A stretch of DNA of 14,379 bases from Candidatus Shapirobacteria bacterium (GCA_020056515.1 JAGVHP010000050.1:1-14379), one strand, 5' to 3'. Shown: positions 1-6,606, counted from the stretch's first letter. Notes: a model not told the origin generated them from the sequence alone. Numbers and translations are program-made.

Positions 1-80
1 TAACTTTTGATAACTTCTCCGGTTCTACCCTTGTCTTTACCGATCAGAATTTTAACATGGTCTCCGGCTAAGATTTTCAT
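1..80 (-). CDS. rplX: 50S ribosomal protein L24, N-terminal 26 codons (partial)
   Basis: This is the beginning of ribosomal protein L24, which helps start assembly of the large subunit. The visible protein begins MKILAGDHVKILIGKDKGRT and continues GEVIKS, which is the KOW motif that opens every L24 (basic stretch, then GKDKG and a hydrophobic strand). The ATG lies one base after the rplN stop, as expected in the spc order L14-L24. The gene is cut by the window edge at base 1, so most of it is not visible. No Shine-Dalgarno site is seen, consistent with coupling to the upstream gene. The call is secure from the motif and the position. Confidence 0.9.
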   Translation of the reverse strand, partial: MKILAGDHVKILIGKDKGRTGEVIKS

Positions 81-81
81 T

Positions 82-450
82 TTAGTATACCTCCTTGGCC
101 ATAGAGGCAATTTTACTAAAACCGGCATCTTTTATTTCACGGGCAATAGGACCAAATATACGGGTTCCCCGGGGGTTATTTTGGGTGTCGATAATTACTC
201 CGGCGTTGTCACTGAAACGGATATAAGAACCATCGATTCTTCCCGTTTCCTTTTTGGTCCGAACAATAACCACTCTGACTTTTTCTTTTTTCTTGACCAG
301 AGCATTGGAAATAGCTTCCTTGACCACTCCCAAAACAATGTCACCGATACCGGCCTGTTAGTGTTTGGAGCCGACATAAATATGCATTATCTGGAGAGCC
401 CGGGCGCCGCAATTATCAGCCGGATGGATAATGGTTCGAAGTTGTAACAT
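82..450 (-). pseudogene. rplN: 50S ribosomal protein L14, interrupted by an in-frame TAA
   Basis: L14 binds 23S rRNA and contributes to inter-subunit contacts. Read from the ATG at 450, the frame gives MLQLRTIIHPADNCGARALQ and on to YVGSKH, then TAA at 360-358 (codon 31), then QAGIGDIVLGVVKEAI in the same frame through VVIVRTKKE, DGSYIRF, NPRGTRIFGPIARE and the stop at 84-82. Both halves are clear L14 and together give about 122 residues, the normal length, so nothing is missing except one sense codon. In homologues this position sits in a basic stretch before xxIGD, so a Lys AAA to TAA change is the simplest reading. It starts 2 bases after rpsQ and ends 1 base before rplX. L14 is normally essential, so a sequencing or strain-level error is as likely as a real mutation. 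Confidence 0.88.
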
Positions 451-452
451 AT

Positions 453-713
453 TTAGTCTAATTTTTTAATAATTTCAACGGTGGTAAATCTTTTGATTTT
501 GCTTAAGGGCCTAACTTCGCGGATTTTGACCGTATCGCCGACTTTAGCGCCAAGATTATTTTCAGCATAGAGTTTTTTGTGGCGCTTGACGATTTTTTGA
601 TAAAAGGAGTGACGGAATTTATAGTCAAGAGAAACCACGATAGTATTGGTCATTTTGTCAGAGGTAACAGTACCGGTAAATATTTTGCCGGTAATTTTAT
701 TTAGTTTTGACAT
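453..713 (-). CDS. rpsQ: 30S ribosomal protein S17
   Basis: S17 is a primary 16S rRNA-binding protein with an OB fold, needed early in small-subunit assembly. The 86-residue product matches the usual length. It shows the family pattern: ITGKIFTGTVTSDKMTNTIVV near the N-terminus (first strands), KRHKKLYAEN in the middle, and GDTVKIREVRPLSKIKRF toward the C-terminus, which corresponds to the conserved GD-V-I-E-RPLSK-KR motif. The ATG at 713 lies inside the end of rpmC, a 17-base overlap, which implies translational coupling. The stop is TAA, two bases before rplN. Nothing odd apart from the overlap. Confidence 0.95.
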   Translation of the reverse strand: MSKLNKITGKIFTGTVTSDKMTNTIVVSLDYKFRHSFYQKIVKRHKKLYAENNLGAKVGDTVKIREVRPLSKIKRFTTVEIIKKLD

Positions 714-906
714 CTTGGTGATTTTTTATAAGAGAAGAAAGCAGAGCTATTTCAAAACGAAGTTTTTTGAAAACAGAGGTGTCTTTGAGACTGCCCAGAA
801 ATTGTTTGGCCTTGGCTTCAAAAAAAGCTTTCTTTTTATCAGCCAAAAGTTTAGGAAGATCTCCGACTGATTTGGAAGTCAGGGCTATTTTATCAGATTT
901 TTTCAT
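697..906 (-). CDS. rpmC: 50S ribosomal protein L29
   Basis: L29 is a small two-helix protein near the peptide exit tunnel, where trigger factor and other nascent-chain factors dock. The product has 69 residues and is rich in Lys, with the conserved stretch KKLRFEIALLSSLI near residues 46-60 that corresponds to the family's LRREIARI segment. Identity rests on that motif and on its fixed place between L16 and S17, because the N-terminal half is diverged. Its ATG overlaps the rplP stop as ATGA, and its own end overlaps rpsQ by 17 bases, so three genes here are translationally linked. No separate ribosome binding site is seen. Confidence 0.88.
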   Translation of the reverse strand: MKKSDKIALTSKSVGDLPKLLADKKKAFFEAKAKQFLGSLKDTSVFKKLRFEIALLSSLIKNHQDVKTK

Positions 907-1307
907 ATTTTAGAAACAATTTTAGTAACTATGGGTAATTTGGCACCGGCGAGTTTGAGAGCAAGGTGGGCTTCCTTTTCGGAAACACCGGTAATTTCAA
1001 ATAAAATTCGACCCGGTTTAATGACGGCCACATAACCTTTGACATCGCCTTTACCGGCACCCATAGTTCCTCCACCGGCTTTCTCGGTTATGGGTTTATC
1101 AGGAAAAATCCGAATCCACATCCGGCCATTTCTCTTGGTAGCGTGGGCAATAGTGCGACGGGCGGCTTCAATTTGGTTGCTGGTGACCCAACCACAAGCC
1201 ATGGCTTTGAGACCGTAATCACCAAAATTTACCAATGAGCCAGCAGAAAGACCACGCATTCTCCCCCGGAAAGCTTTTCGATATTTTGTCCGACCGGGTT
1301 GCAACAT
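903..1307 (-). CDS. rplP: 50S ribosomal protein L16
   Basis: L16 sits near the peptidyl-transferase centre and positions the A-site tRNA elbow. The 134-residue product starts MLQPGRTKYRKAFRGRMRG, the standard L16 opening, and contains GLKAMACGWVTSNQIEAARR, the WIRIFPDKPITEKA segment, KGYVAVIKPGRILFEI, and HLALKLAGAKLPIVTK at the end. The loop usually written VRMGKGKG is GTMGAGKG here, so the Arg that some bacteria hydroxylate (Arg81 in E. coli) appears as Thr. The stop is TGA within an ATGA overlap with rpmC. It follows rpsC after a 71-base AT-rich gap without a ribosome binding site, which is long for this operon. Confidence 0.96.
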   Translation of the reverse strand: MLQPGRTKYRKAFRGRMRGLSAGSLVNFGDYGLKAMACGWVTSNQIEAARRTIAHATKRNGRMWIRIFPDKPITEKAGGGTMGAGKGDVKGYVAVIKPGRILFEITGVSEKEAHLALKLAGAKLPIVTKIVSKI

Positions 1308-1378
1308 AGATTAGATAAGAAGATAAAAAGTTAATAGATGAGAAGTAATAAATTTTATAATCATAGAAATAAAAATAG

Positions 1379-2020
1379 TTAAGCCAGGCAGAGATAAACT
1401 TTAATGCCGATGTAACCCGAGCGGGTGAGGCAGGGTTGTTCAAAATAGTCAATGTGGGAACTGATGGTACTTAAAGGAACTGTTCCCTGAGAGAATTTTT
1501 CCCGACGACTAATTTCAGCACCATTAATCCGGCCGGAAAGGACAATTTTGATTCCTTTGGCACCGGCACCCATGGATTTTTCCATGGCTCCCAAAATTAC
1601 CCGTCGATAAGGCATTCGCTTTTGTAACTGATAGGATATTTTTTCGGCAATGAGTTTGGCTGAAAAATCGACGTTTCTGAATTCTTCCACCTGAATATCA
1701 ATGTTTGATTTGGCAGAGCTTCGGGTCAATAATTTTTGAATGTCATTTTTTAGGATTTCCCGCTCTTTGCCGCCACGACCGATAACCAGACCGGGGCGAG
1801 AGACAATTAAAATTATTTTGATTTTATTGGCTGATCGCTCGATTCTAATGGCCACAATTCCGGCAGTTGAAAGCTTTTTTTGAACAAAATCACGGATACG
1901 TTTGTCTTCTAAAAGCAGAATAGGATACTTAAACTTGTTGGCAAACCAAGAGGACTGCCATTCGGGAGCAGTCGGAGAAGTCTTTAATCTAAAGGATAAT
2001 GGATTTACTTTTTGACCCAT
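1379..2020 (-). CDS. rpsC: 30S ribosomal protein S3
   Basis: S3 lines the mRNA entry channel and takes part in the ribosomal helicase activity. The 213-residue protein starts MGQKVNPLSFRLKTS, the standard S3 opening. A type II KH domain follows, with VSRPGLVIGRGGKEREIL (residues about 83-100) containing the RNA-binding GxxG. The C-terminal domain shows MPYRRVILGAMEKSMGAGAKGIKI and LSGRINGAEISRRE, then the TISSHIDYF segment and the GYIGIKVYL end. Length and domains are those of bacterial S3 (commonly 210-235). The stop is TAA. A 54-base gap with 7-base repeats separates it from rplV, unusual for this tightly packed cluster. Confidence 0.97.
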   Translation of the reverse strand: MGQKVNPLSFRLKTSPTAPEWQSSWFANKFKYPILLLEDKRIRDFVQKKLSTAGIVAIRIERSANKIKIILIVSRPGLVIGRGGKEREILKNDIQKLLTRSSAKSNIDIQVEEFRNVDFSAKLIAEKISYQLQKRMPYRRVILGAMEKSMGAGAKGIKIVLSGRINGAEISRREKFSQGTVPLSTISSHIDYFEQPCLTRSGYIGIKVYLCLA

Positions 2021-2028
2021 ATTTAATT

Positions 2029-2063
2029 AATTACGAATTTCAAATTACGAATTATTAATAATA
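2029..2063. repeat. 7-base AATTACG-type tandem repeat between rplV and rpsC
   Basis: The gap between rplV and rpsC can be cut into five consecutive 7-base units: AATTACG, AATTTCA, AATTACG, AATTATT, AATAATA. All begin with AAT and two are identical. The same heptamer in the same orientation recurs just upstream of fusA. The periodicity is direct observation; any function (spacing, protein binding, replication slippage) is unknown. Confidence 0.65.
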
Positions 2064-2074
2064 AAAATAAAAAA

Positions 2075-2488
2075 TTAACTTTTAATTTGTCCTTTTAGGA
2101 CAATGGTTAATCGACTGTGGCGACGGGTGATAATACCACGGGCGAAGCGGGAACCATGAGATTTGTCCATTCGTTTGGTTTTGGGACCTTCATTAACCAT
2201 GAAAGAGACAAAAGAGAGAGTGTCCGGAAGGAGATGGTAATTGTTTTTGGCCGTATTAATGGCAGTCTTTAATGCTTTGGTTAAAAATCTACCAGCCTTG
2301 GTGTTGGTTAGCTGGAGACGAGGTAAGATTTTTGAAACCGGAACTTTTTTGATGGTAGAGACTAAAAGACGAAGTTTGCGGGGGGAAATTTGAAGATTTT
2401 TGTCCACAAATTTGGACTCTTTAAATACCGGAGGGGCAGTCACAATTTTCGGAGGATTAAGTTTGGAATTTATCTTAGAAATAGCCAT
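2075..2488 (-). CDS. rplV: 50S ribosomal protein L22 with N-terminal extension
   Basis: L22 contacts all 23S rRNA domains and sends a long beta-hairpin into the peptide exit tunnel. The core from about residue 30 shows NLQISPRKLRLLVSTIKK, the standard ISPRKxRL motif, the helix TKAGRFLTKALKTAINTA, and the hairpin region NEGPKTKRMDKSHGSRFARG followed by HSRLTIVL. The protein has 137 residues against about 110 in many bacteria. The extra length is a hydrophilic N-terminal segment of roughly 25 residues before the core. The ATG at 2488 lies six bases after rpsS, which supports this start although an internal start cannot be ruled out. The stop is TAA. Confidence 0.95.
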   Translation of the reverse strand: MAISKINSKLNPPKIVTAPPVFKESKFVDKNLQISPRKLRLLVSTIKKVPVSKILPRLQLTNTKAGRFLTKALKTAINTAKNNYHLLPDTLSFVSFMVNEGPKTKRMDKSHGSRFARGIITRRHSRLTIVLKGQIKS

Positions 2489-2494
2489 ATAAAT

Positions 2495-2764
2495 TTAGGT
2501 TTTTTCAATAACCCGCTTGACCACCCGGCCATGACCTTTGAAGGTCCGGGTAGGAGAAAATTCACCCAAGCGGTGACCGACCATATCCTCGGTAATATAG
2601 ACATTAATAAATTTACGGCCGTTGTGGACTCCAAAATTCCTACCGACAAATTCGGGAGTAATTTGACAGCGACGGGAATAAGTATTGATGGCGTCTTTGG
2701 TTTTGGCAATTTTTTCTAAAAGACGGGGATCAATATAAGGACCTTTTTTACTAGATCGGGACAT
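2495..2764 (-). CDS. rpsS: 30S ribosomal protein S19
   Basis: S19 lies in the head of the small subunit next to S13 and touches the A-site finger. The 89-residue product has the usual length. It starts MSRSSKKGPYIDPRLLEKI and carries the signature region FVGRNFGVHNGRKFINVYI, then EDMVGHRLGEFSPTRTFKGH near residues 60-80, the family hallmark. It starts five bases after rplB and ends six bases before rplV. No independent promoter or ribosome binding site is visible. The identification is certain. Confidence 0.97.
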   Translation of the reverse strand: MSRSSKKGPYIDPRLLEKIAKTKDAINTYSRRCQITPEFVGRNFGVHNGRKFINVYITEDMVGHRLGEFSPTRTFKGHGRVVKRVIEKT

Positions 2765-2769
2765 TTAAT

Positions 2770-3513
2770 TTATTTTCTTCTTTTAATAATTAAACGATTG
2801 GAACGATTTTTGCGTTTACGGGTTCTTTTTCCCATAGCAACTTTACCCCAAGGAGTTTTAGGATTCATACCGATACTAGACCGGCCTTCGCCGCCGCCAT
2901 GAGGATGGGAACGGGGATCCTGAGCTACACCGCGAACACTGGGACGAATTCCCCGGTGGCGACTGTCCCCGGCTTTGGTCATCTTTTGATTGGAGTGATC
3001 AACGTTGCTAACTTGACCGATAACGGCAGTGCAGGAGCTGGAAAATAAACGGATTTCGCCGGAGGGTAACTTGACAATAGCTTTATCGGCCTCAATACTT
3101 TGCAAATAAGCAGCAGAACCGGCACTTTTTATTAGCTGGGCCTGAGACCCGGGACGGTATTCCAAACAATGAAACGGAGTGCCAACGGGAATATTTTTTA
3201 AGGATAGTTTGTTACCATCCTTGATGGGAGCAGTGTCGGAATAAACAACCATATCACCAAGTTTTAATAAACTGGTAGCCAGAATATATTTTTTGGTACC
3301 GTCAGTGTACGCCAACAGGGCGATTTTGGCGGTACGGTTGGGATCATATTCAATGGAAACAACCCGGGCTTTGATATCTTTTTTGGCTCTTTGCCAGTCG
3401 ATAAGCCTCAAGAAGCGTTTGTGTTCGCCACCGCGATGACGGATAGAAACGTGACCGGACGCGTCGCGACCGCTTTGTTTCTTTTTGATGGAAAATAATT
3501 TATTTCTGATCAT
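2770..3513 (-). CDS. rplB: 50S ribosomal protein L2, short N-terminus
   Basis: L2 is needed for subunit association and peptidyl-transferase function. The product has 247 residues, against about 275 in most bacteria. The difference is at the N-terminus: it starts MIRNKLFSIKKKQSGRDASG and goes straight into HVSIRHRGGEHKR, so roughly 30 residues that precede the KKxGRN segment elsewhere are absent. The RNA-binding middle is intact (IEYDPNRTAKIALL, PVGTPFHCLEYRPGSQAQLI). The C-terminal SVRGVAQDPRSHPHGGGEGR contains the conserved His of the HPHGG motif. The ATG at 3513 overlaps the end of rplW by 14 bases, so the start fits coupling; no better upstream start exists without running deep into rplW. 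Confidence 0.96.
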   Translation of the reverse strand: MIRNKLFSIKKKQSGRDASGHVSIRHRGGEHKRFLRLIDWQRAKKDIKARVVSIEYDPNRTAKIALLAYTDGTKKYILATSLLKLGDMVVYSDTAPIKDGNKLSLKNIPVGTPFHCLEYRPGSQAQLIKSAGSAAYLQSIEADKAIVKLPSGEIRLFSSSCTAVIGQVSNVDHSNQKMTKAGDSRHRGIRPSVRGVAQDPRSHPHGGGEGRSSIGMNPKTPWGKVAMGKRTRKRKNRSNRLIIKRRK

Positions 3514-3790
3514 TTTTTAGGGTGAGAAGATCAATCTTTTGATCTTTAGGAACGGTAATAACGACTTTTTTGACATCGGGACGGGAGGCGGACTTTCGAG
3601 TTTTCCAATTGGTCTTAACTTTGCCACCAATCCGATAGGTATTAATTTTCAGAGGTTTTATGCCAAAATAATGAAAAAACTCAGAAGCAATGTTTATTTT
3701 GGAAGCACCAAATTCAACCACGAAAGAATATTTTCCCTGAGCCTGGGCAGCAATAGCTTTTTCGGTGACAAGGGGACGTTTGATGAACAT
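3500..3790 (-). CDS. rplW: 50S ribosomal protein L23
   Basis: L23 borders the exit tunnel and is the docking site for trigger factor and SRP. The 96-residue protein starts MFIKRPLVTEKAIAAQAQGK, containing the KRPxxTEK signature. It has KYSFVVEFGASKINI, then the segment LKINTYRIGGKVK with KTRKSA in the loop, and VKKVVITVPKDQKIDLL at the end, as in bacterial L23. It begins two bases after rplD and overlaps rplB by 14 bases. Length is normal and no anomaly is seen. Confidence 0.96.
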   Translation of the reverse strand: MFIKRPLVTEKAIAAQAQGKYSFVVEFGASKINIASEFFHYFGIKPLKINTYRIGGKVKTNWKTRKSASRPDVKKVVITVPKDQKIDLLTLKNDQK

Positions 3791-3792
3791 AA

Positions 3793-4425
3793 TTATTCAA
3801 GTTTAATGATGGCTTTTTTGGTAAAAATAAGAAAATTTTGTAACGATAGATTATACGGGTTAAGTGAAGATAAGGAAAGTAGGGTAAGACCCGGAATATT
3901 TCTAAAGGCCCGTTTAACATTGGGGAGGGTGGTAGTAGTAACCAGTCCAATACGGCGGGAGTCAGCCAAAAGTTTGTTGGAGGTTTCGAGTTTGTCCACC
4001 AGATCCCAAGCGATTTTGGTTTTGGGAGTAATGGAACTTATTTTTTCAATAGCCAGAATAGCCTTGTTTTGGGCAAACTTAGAAAGTACTGAATTTAGGG
4101 CCACAACTTTCATCCTCTTGGTTAGTTTAAGTTGGAAATTTTGATCACCCCGAGGTCCATGGGCACTGCCACCTCCGACAAATTGAGGGGCTTTGGCGGT
4201 ACTGTGACGGGCCCGGCCGGTACCTTTTTGGGCCCACATTTTCTGATTGGTACCGGCAATTTCGCCGCGATGTTTGGTTTTGGCATGGGCACTACGACTA
4301 CGACTCTGAATCACCCGAATAGCCTGGGAAATTAATACTTCGTTTATTTTGACATCAAAAACAGATTTGGGTAAATTTAAATCCCCGATTTTTTCGCCCA
4401 TAAGATTATAAAGATCAGTTTTCAT
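3793..4425 (-). CDS. rplD: 50S ribosomal protein L4
   Basis: L4 reaches into the exit tunnel opposite L22. In some bacteria it also represses the S10 operon, but no leader structure for such control is evident here. The 210-residue product shows the family body: SRSRSAHAKTKHRGEIAGTNQK followed by the tunnel loop WAQKGTGRARHST, APQFVGGGSAHGPRGDQNF, the helix MKVVALNSVLSKFAQN, and a C-terminal Rossmann-like half with the LLSLSSLNPYNLSLQNFLIF end. Length fits (about 200-210). It starts one base after rplC and stops two bases before rplW. Confidence 0.96.
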   Translation of the reverse strand: MKTDLYNLMGEKIGDLNLPKSVFDVKINEVLISQAIRVIQSRSRSAHAKTKHRGEIAGTNQKMWAQKGTGRARHSTAKAPQFVGGGSAHGPRGDQNFQLKLTKRMKVVALNSVLSKFAQNKAILAIEKISSITPKTKIAWDLVDKLETSNKLLADSRRIGLVTTTTLPNVKRAFRNIPGLTLLSLSSLNPYNLSLQNFLIFTKKAIIKLE

Positions 4426-4426
4426 A

Positions 4427-4987
4427 TTATTTTTTAAGAGTAACCCAGGAATTAAAGGCTCCGGGAACTGAGCCGCTAACGTAAATCAGGGAAGCTTCCT
4501 TGTTGATGGAAAGAACTTTTAGACCAGAAATGGTTTTGGTGGCATTGCCGTAATGTCCCGGCATTTTTTTACCTTTTACTACTTTACCCGGAGTTTGAGC
4601 GCCAATTGAGCCGGGGGCCCGAACACGATCGGATTGACCACCACTTACCGGCTGACGATGAAAACCCCATCTTTTAATAACACCGGCAAAACCACGGCCT
4701 TTGCTTTTGGCGGTAGCAGAAATAATATCACCGGGTGAAAAAACTGAATCGATTGAAAGATCCGAATTTATTTCAGGAAGGGTTTCGGAAACGGGGAAAA
4801 ATTCCTGGTGACCTTTGGTACCGAAGGCGACCTGAATAGCCTGATAACCATCTTTGGCAACAGTCTTTAGAGCGGATACTTTGACGGGTTTGACCAGAAG
4901 TGTGGTCACGCCGATCCGTTTACCGGCAGAGTCGTAAACACTGGTCATTGCCTTCTTTTTGGCGATAAATCCTCTGATCATAGGCAA
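4427..4987 (-). CDS. rplC: 50S ribosomal protein L3
   Basis: L3 is a primary 23S rRNA binder close to the peptidyl-transferase centre. The 186-residue protein is a little shorter than the usual 205-215. It starts MPMIRGFIAKKKAMTSVYD, the standard opening. The central loop is GRGFAGVIKRWGFHRQPVSG followed by GGQSDRVRAPGSIGAQTPGK, with VVKGKKMPGHYGN next and SGLKVLSINKEASLIYVSG, SVPGA at the end. The Gln in the GQSD part is shared with other L3 proteins, where it can be methylated. It begins two bases after rpsJ and ends one base before rplD. Confidence 0.96.
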   Translation of the reverse strand: MPMIRGFIAKKKAMTSVYDSAGKRIGVTTLLVKPVKVSALKTVAKDGYQAIQVAFGTKGHQEFFPVSETLPEINSDLSIDSVFSPGDIISATAKSKGRGFAGVIKRWGFHRQPVSGGQSDRVRAPGSIGAQTPGKVVKGKKMPGHYGNATKTISGLKVLSINKEASLIYVSGSVPGAFNSWVTLKK

Positions 4988-4989
4988 AT

Positions 4990-5301
4990 TTACATTTTAA
5001 CTTCGACTTCGACTCCGGAGGGCAAATCCAAATGTTGAAGGCTGTCAACGGTACGCAGACTAGTTGAAGTTATGTCGATTAACCTCTTGTGAGTCAAAAC
5101 TTCGTAGTGCTCACGAGCGTTTTTATCGGCATGCGGACTAGTCAAAACAGTAATAAGTTTACGGCTGGTTGGAAGAGGGATAGGTCCTTGAACACTGGCA
5201 CCGGCGGTGACGGCGGCTTCGACAATTTTGACCGCGGCCTCATCAATGAGACGATGATCAAAGGATTTGAGACGAATGCGGATGCGGGTGCCTTTGGCCA
5301 T
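4990..5301 (-). CDS. rpsJ: 30S ribosomal protein S10 (NusE)
   Basis: S10 is part of the 30S head and, as NusE, joins NusB in antitermination complexes and NusG in transcription-translation coupling. The 103-residue product has the normal length and the segments GTRIRIRLKSFDHRLIDEAA, QGPIPLPTSRKLITVLTSPH, and HYEVLTHKRLIDI, the last being the conserved THKRLIDI motif. It is the first gene of the S10 group. About 94 bases separate it from tuf, containing a GC-rich hairpin and then an AT-only stretch with 7-base repeats. No Shine-Dalgarno site precedes the ATG, suggesting a leaderless or non-SD start. Confidence 0.97.
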   Translation of the reverse strand: MAKGTRIRIRLKSFDHRLIDEAAVKIVEAAVTAGASVQGPIPLPTSRKLITVLTSPHADKNAREHYEVLTHKRLIDITSTSLRTVDSLQHLDLPSGVEVEVKM

Positions 5302-5308
5302 ATAAATT

Positions 5309-5363
5309 AATTTAAAATTTTTAGTTTAAAATTTTTAATCAAATTTAAATTTTTATAATTTAA
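5309..5363. repeat. AT-only 7-base repeats upstream of rpsJ
   Basis: The stretch in front of rpsJ breaks into 7-base units AATTTAA, AATTTTT, AGTTTAA, AATTTTT, AATCAAA, then with a shifted register AAATTTA, AATTTTT and later AATTTAA. A 13-base string (TTTAAAATTTTTA) occurs twice exactly, 14 bases apart, at 5311 and 5325. Low complexity makes chance repeats easier here than at the AATTACG sites. Any rpsJ promoter would have to lie in or near this segment. Confidence 0.4.
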
Positions 5364-5370
5364 AAACTTT

Positions 5371-5388
5371 CCCCCGCCGAAGCGGGGG
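5371..5388 (-). terminator. GC hairpin with UUCG loop after tuf
   Basis: Read on the minus strand this is CCCCCGC-TTCG-GCGGGGG: a perfect 7-pair GC stem closed by a C(UUCG)G tetraloop, 7 bases after the tuf stop. A run of A on the 5' side and AAAGTTTTT on the 3' side allow further A-T pairing. The U-run on the minus strand is short and offset by four bases. On the plus strand the tail TATTTTTTT is better, so the hairpin may work in both directions. It probably ends or attenuates fusA-tuf transcription before rpsJ. Confidence 0.7.
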
Positions 5389-5395
5389 TATTTTT

Positions 5396-6568
5396 TTATT
5401 TAATTATCTCGGTGATAGCACCGGCGCCAACAGTTAGACCGCCTTCGCGAATAGCGAAACGGAAACCTTTCTCCATGGCGACTGGTTTAATTAATTTAAC
5501 TGAAACATTGGCATTGTCTCCGGGCATGACCATTTCCACTCCTTCAGGGAGAGTAACTTCACCGGTAACATCAGTGGTCCGAATAAAGACCTGGGGACGG
5601 TAGCCGGTAAAAACCGGAGTATGACGACCGCCTTCTTCTTTTTTAAGTAGATAAATTTCGGCCTTGAATTCGGTGTGGGGAGTAATGGTACCGATTTTGG
5701 CCAAAACCTGACCACGTTCGATATCATCTTTTTCAACTCCCCGAAGTAAAATACCAACATTGTCGCCAGCTTGACCCTGGTCGAGTGATTTATGAAACAT
5801 TTCCACTCCGGTAACAACCACTTTTTTGGTATCACGGAGACCGACAATTTCAACTTCATCGTTGATTTTAACAATCCCCCGCTCAATTCTACCGGTGGCG
5901 ACAGTGCCACGACCCTTGATAGAAAAGACATCCTCGATGGGCATCAAAAAGGGCTGGGTAAGTTCGCGTTTGGGTTCGGGAATATAGGTATCCAGGGCTT
6001 CCATCAATTTCTTGATAGATTCTATACCTTCAGCGTCGCCGTTTAGAGCTTTGAGAGATGAGCCACGAATAATGGGGATTTCATCACCGGGATATTTGTA
6101 TTTTTTAAGAAGATCCCTGATTTCCATCTCAACTAGATCCAAAAATTCCGGATCGGTAACTAAATCGCATTTATTTAAATAAACCACCAGGGACGGAACG
6201 TTGACTTGTTGAGCCAATAAAACGTGTTCCCGGGTTTGAGGCATGGGACCATCCGGAGCAGAAACAACAAGAATGGCTCCGTCCATTTGAGCGGCACCGG
6301 TAATCATGTTTTTGACATAGTCGGCATGTCCAGGACAATCAATGTGGGCATAATGGCGTTTGTCAGTTTCGTATTCAACGTGGGAAATAGCAATAGTAAC
6401 GATTTTATTAGCATCGCGGACCGTACCGCCTTTGGCAATATCAGCATAAGATTTGGCGTTGCCTTGAATTTTAGTAATGGCCGCAGTTAAGGTAGTTTTG
6501 CCGTGGTCAACATGACCGATGGTGCCGACATTAACGTGGGGCTTGGTTCTTTGATATGTACCTGCCAT
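5396..6568 (-). CDS. tuf: Translation elongation factor Tu
   Basis: EF-Tu brings aminoacyl-tRNA to the ribosomal A site and hydrolyses GTP on correct pairing. The 390-residue protein has all three domains: the G domain (about 1-195) with the P-loop GHVDHGKT, DCPGHADY carrying the catalytic His (His81 here), NKCD and GSSLKAL; domain II with FSIKGRGTVATGRIERG; and domain III with GYRPQVFIRTTDVTG and the end MEKGFRFAIREGG. Switch I is unusual: the usual EEKARGITIN reads VRDANKIVTIAI (about residues 50-61). The Mg-binding Thr is kept (Thr58), while the flanking Arg-Gly and Asn are replaced. The gene follows fusA after 140 bases containing a promoter candidate. The stop is TAA. Confidence 0.97.
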   Translation of the reverse strand: MAGTYQRTKPHVNVGTIGHVDHGKTTLTAAITKIQGNAKSYADIAKGGTVRDANKIVTIAISHVEYETDKRHYAHIDCPGHADYVKNMITGAAQMDGAILVVSAPDGPMPQTREHVLLAQQVNVPSLVVYLNKCDLVTDPEFLDLVEMEIRDLLKKYKYPGDEIPIIRGSSLKALNGDAEGIESIKKLMEALDTYIPEPKRELTQPFLMPIEDVFSIKGRGTVATGRIERGIVKINDEVEIVGLRDTKKVVVTGVEMFHKSLDQGQAGDNVGILLRGVEKDDIERGQVLAKIGTITPHTEFKAEIYLLKKEEGGRHTPVFTGYRPQVFIRTTDVTGEVTLPEGVEMVMPGDNANVSVKLIKPVAMEKGFRFAIREGGLTVGAGAITEIIK

Positions 6569-6590
6569 ATTTTTATTTTATTTAAATGTC

Positions 6591-6606
6591 TTCCGATGAT
6601 TCGGAA
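6591..6606 (-). other. Small hairpin in the tuf leader
   Basis: TTCCGA-TGAT-TCGGAA forms a 6-pair stem with a 4-base loop about 23 bases upstream of the tuf ATG. It lies downstream of both -10 candidates, so it would be in the mRNA leader. No U-run follows, so it is not an obvious terminator. It could affect mRNA stability or translation. Confidence 0.4.

Noticed and set aside
82..333. Separate short gene starting at TTG 333
   Set aside because: It is the C-terminal two thirds of L14 in the same frame as the upstream part; homology continues across the TAA, so it is one interrupted gene.
358..360. Alternative genetic code to explain the rplN stop
   Set aside because: TAA ends most genes here (tuf, rpsC, rpsQ, rplV), TAG ends fusA and TGA ends rplP, so none of the stops appears to be reassigned.
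1308..1378. Hidden small gene or promoter between rpsC and rplP
   Set aside because: Only AT-rich sequence with no open frame of note; a TATAAA is present but without a -35, so it is not called.
3539..4144. 201-codon plus-strand open frame across rplW and rplD
   Set aside because: It is antisense to two certain ribosomal protein genes and shows no recognisable protein features.
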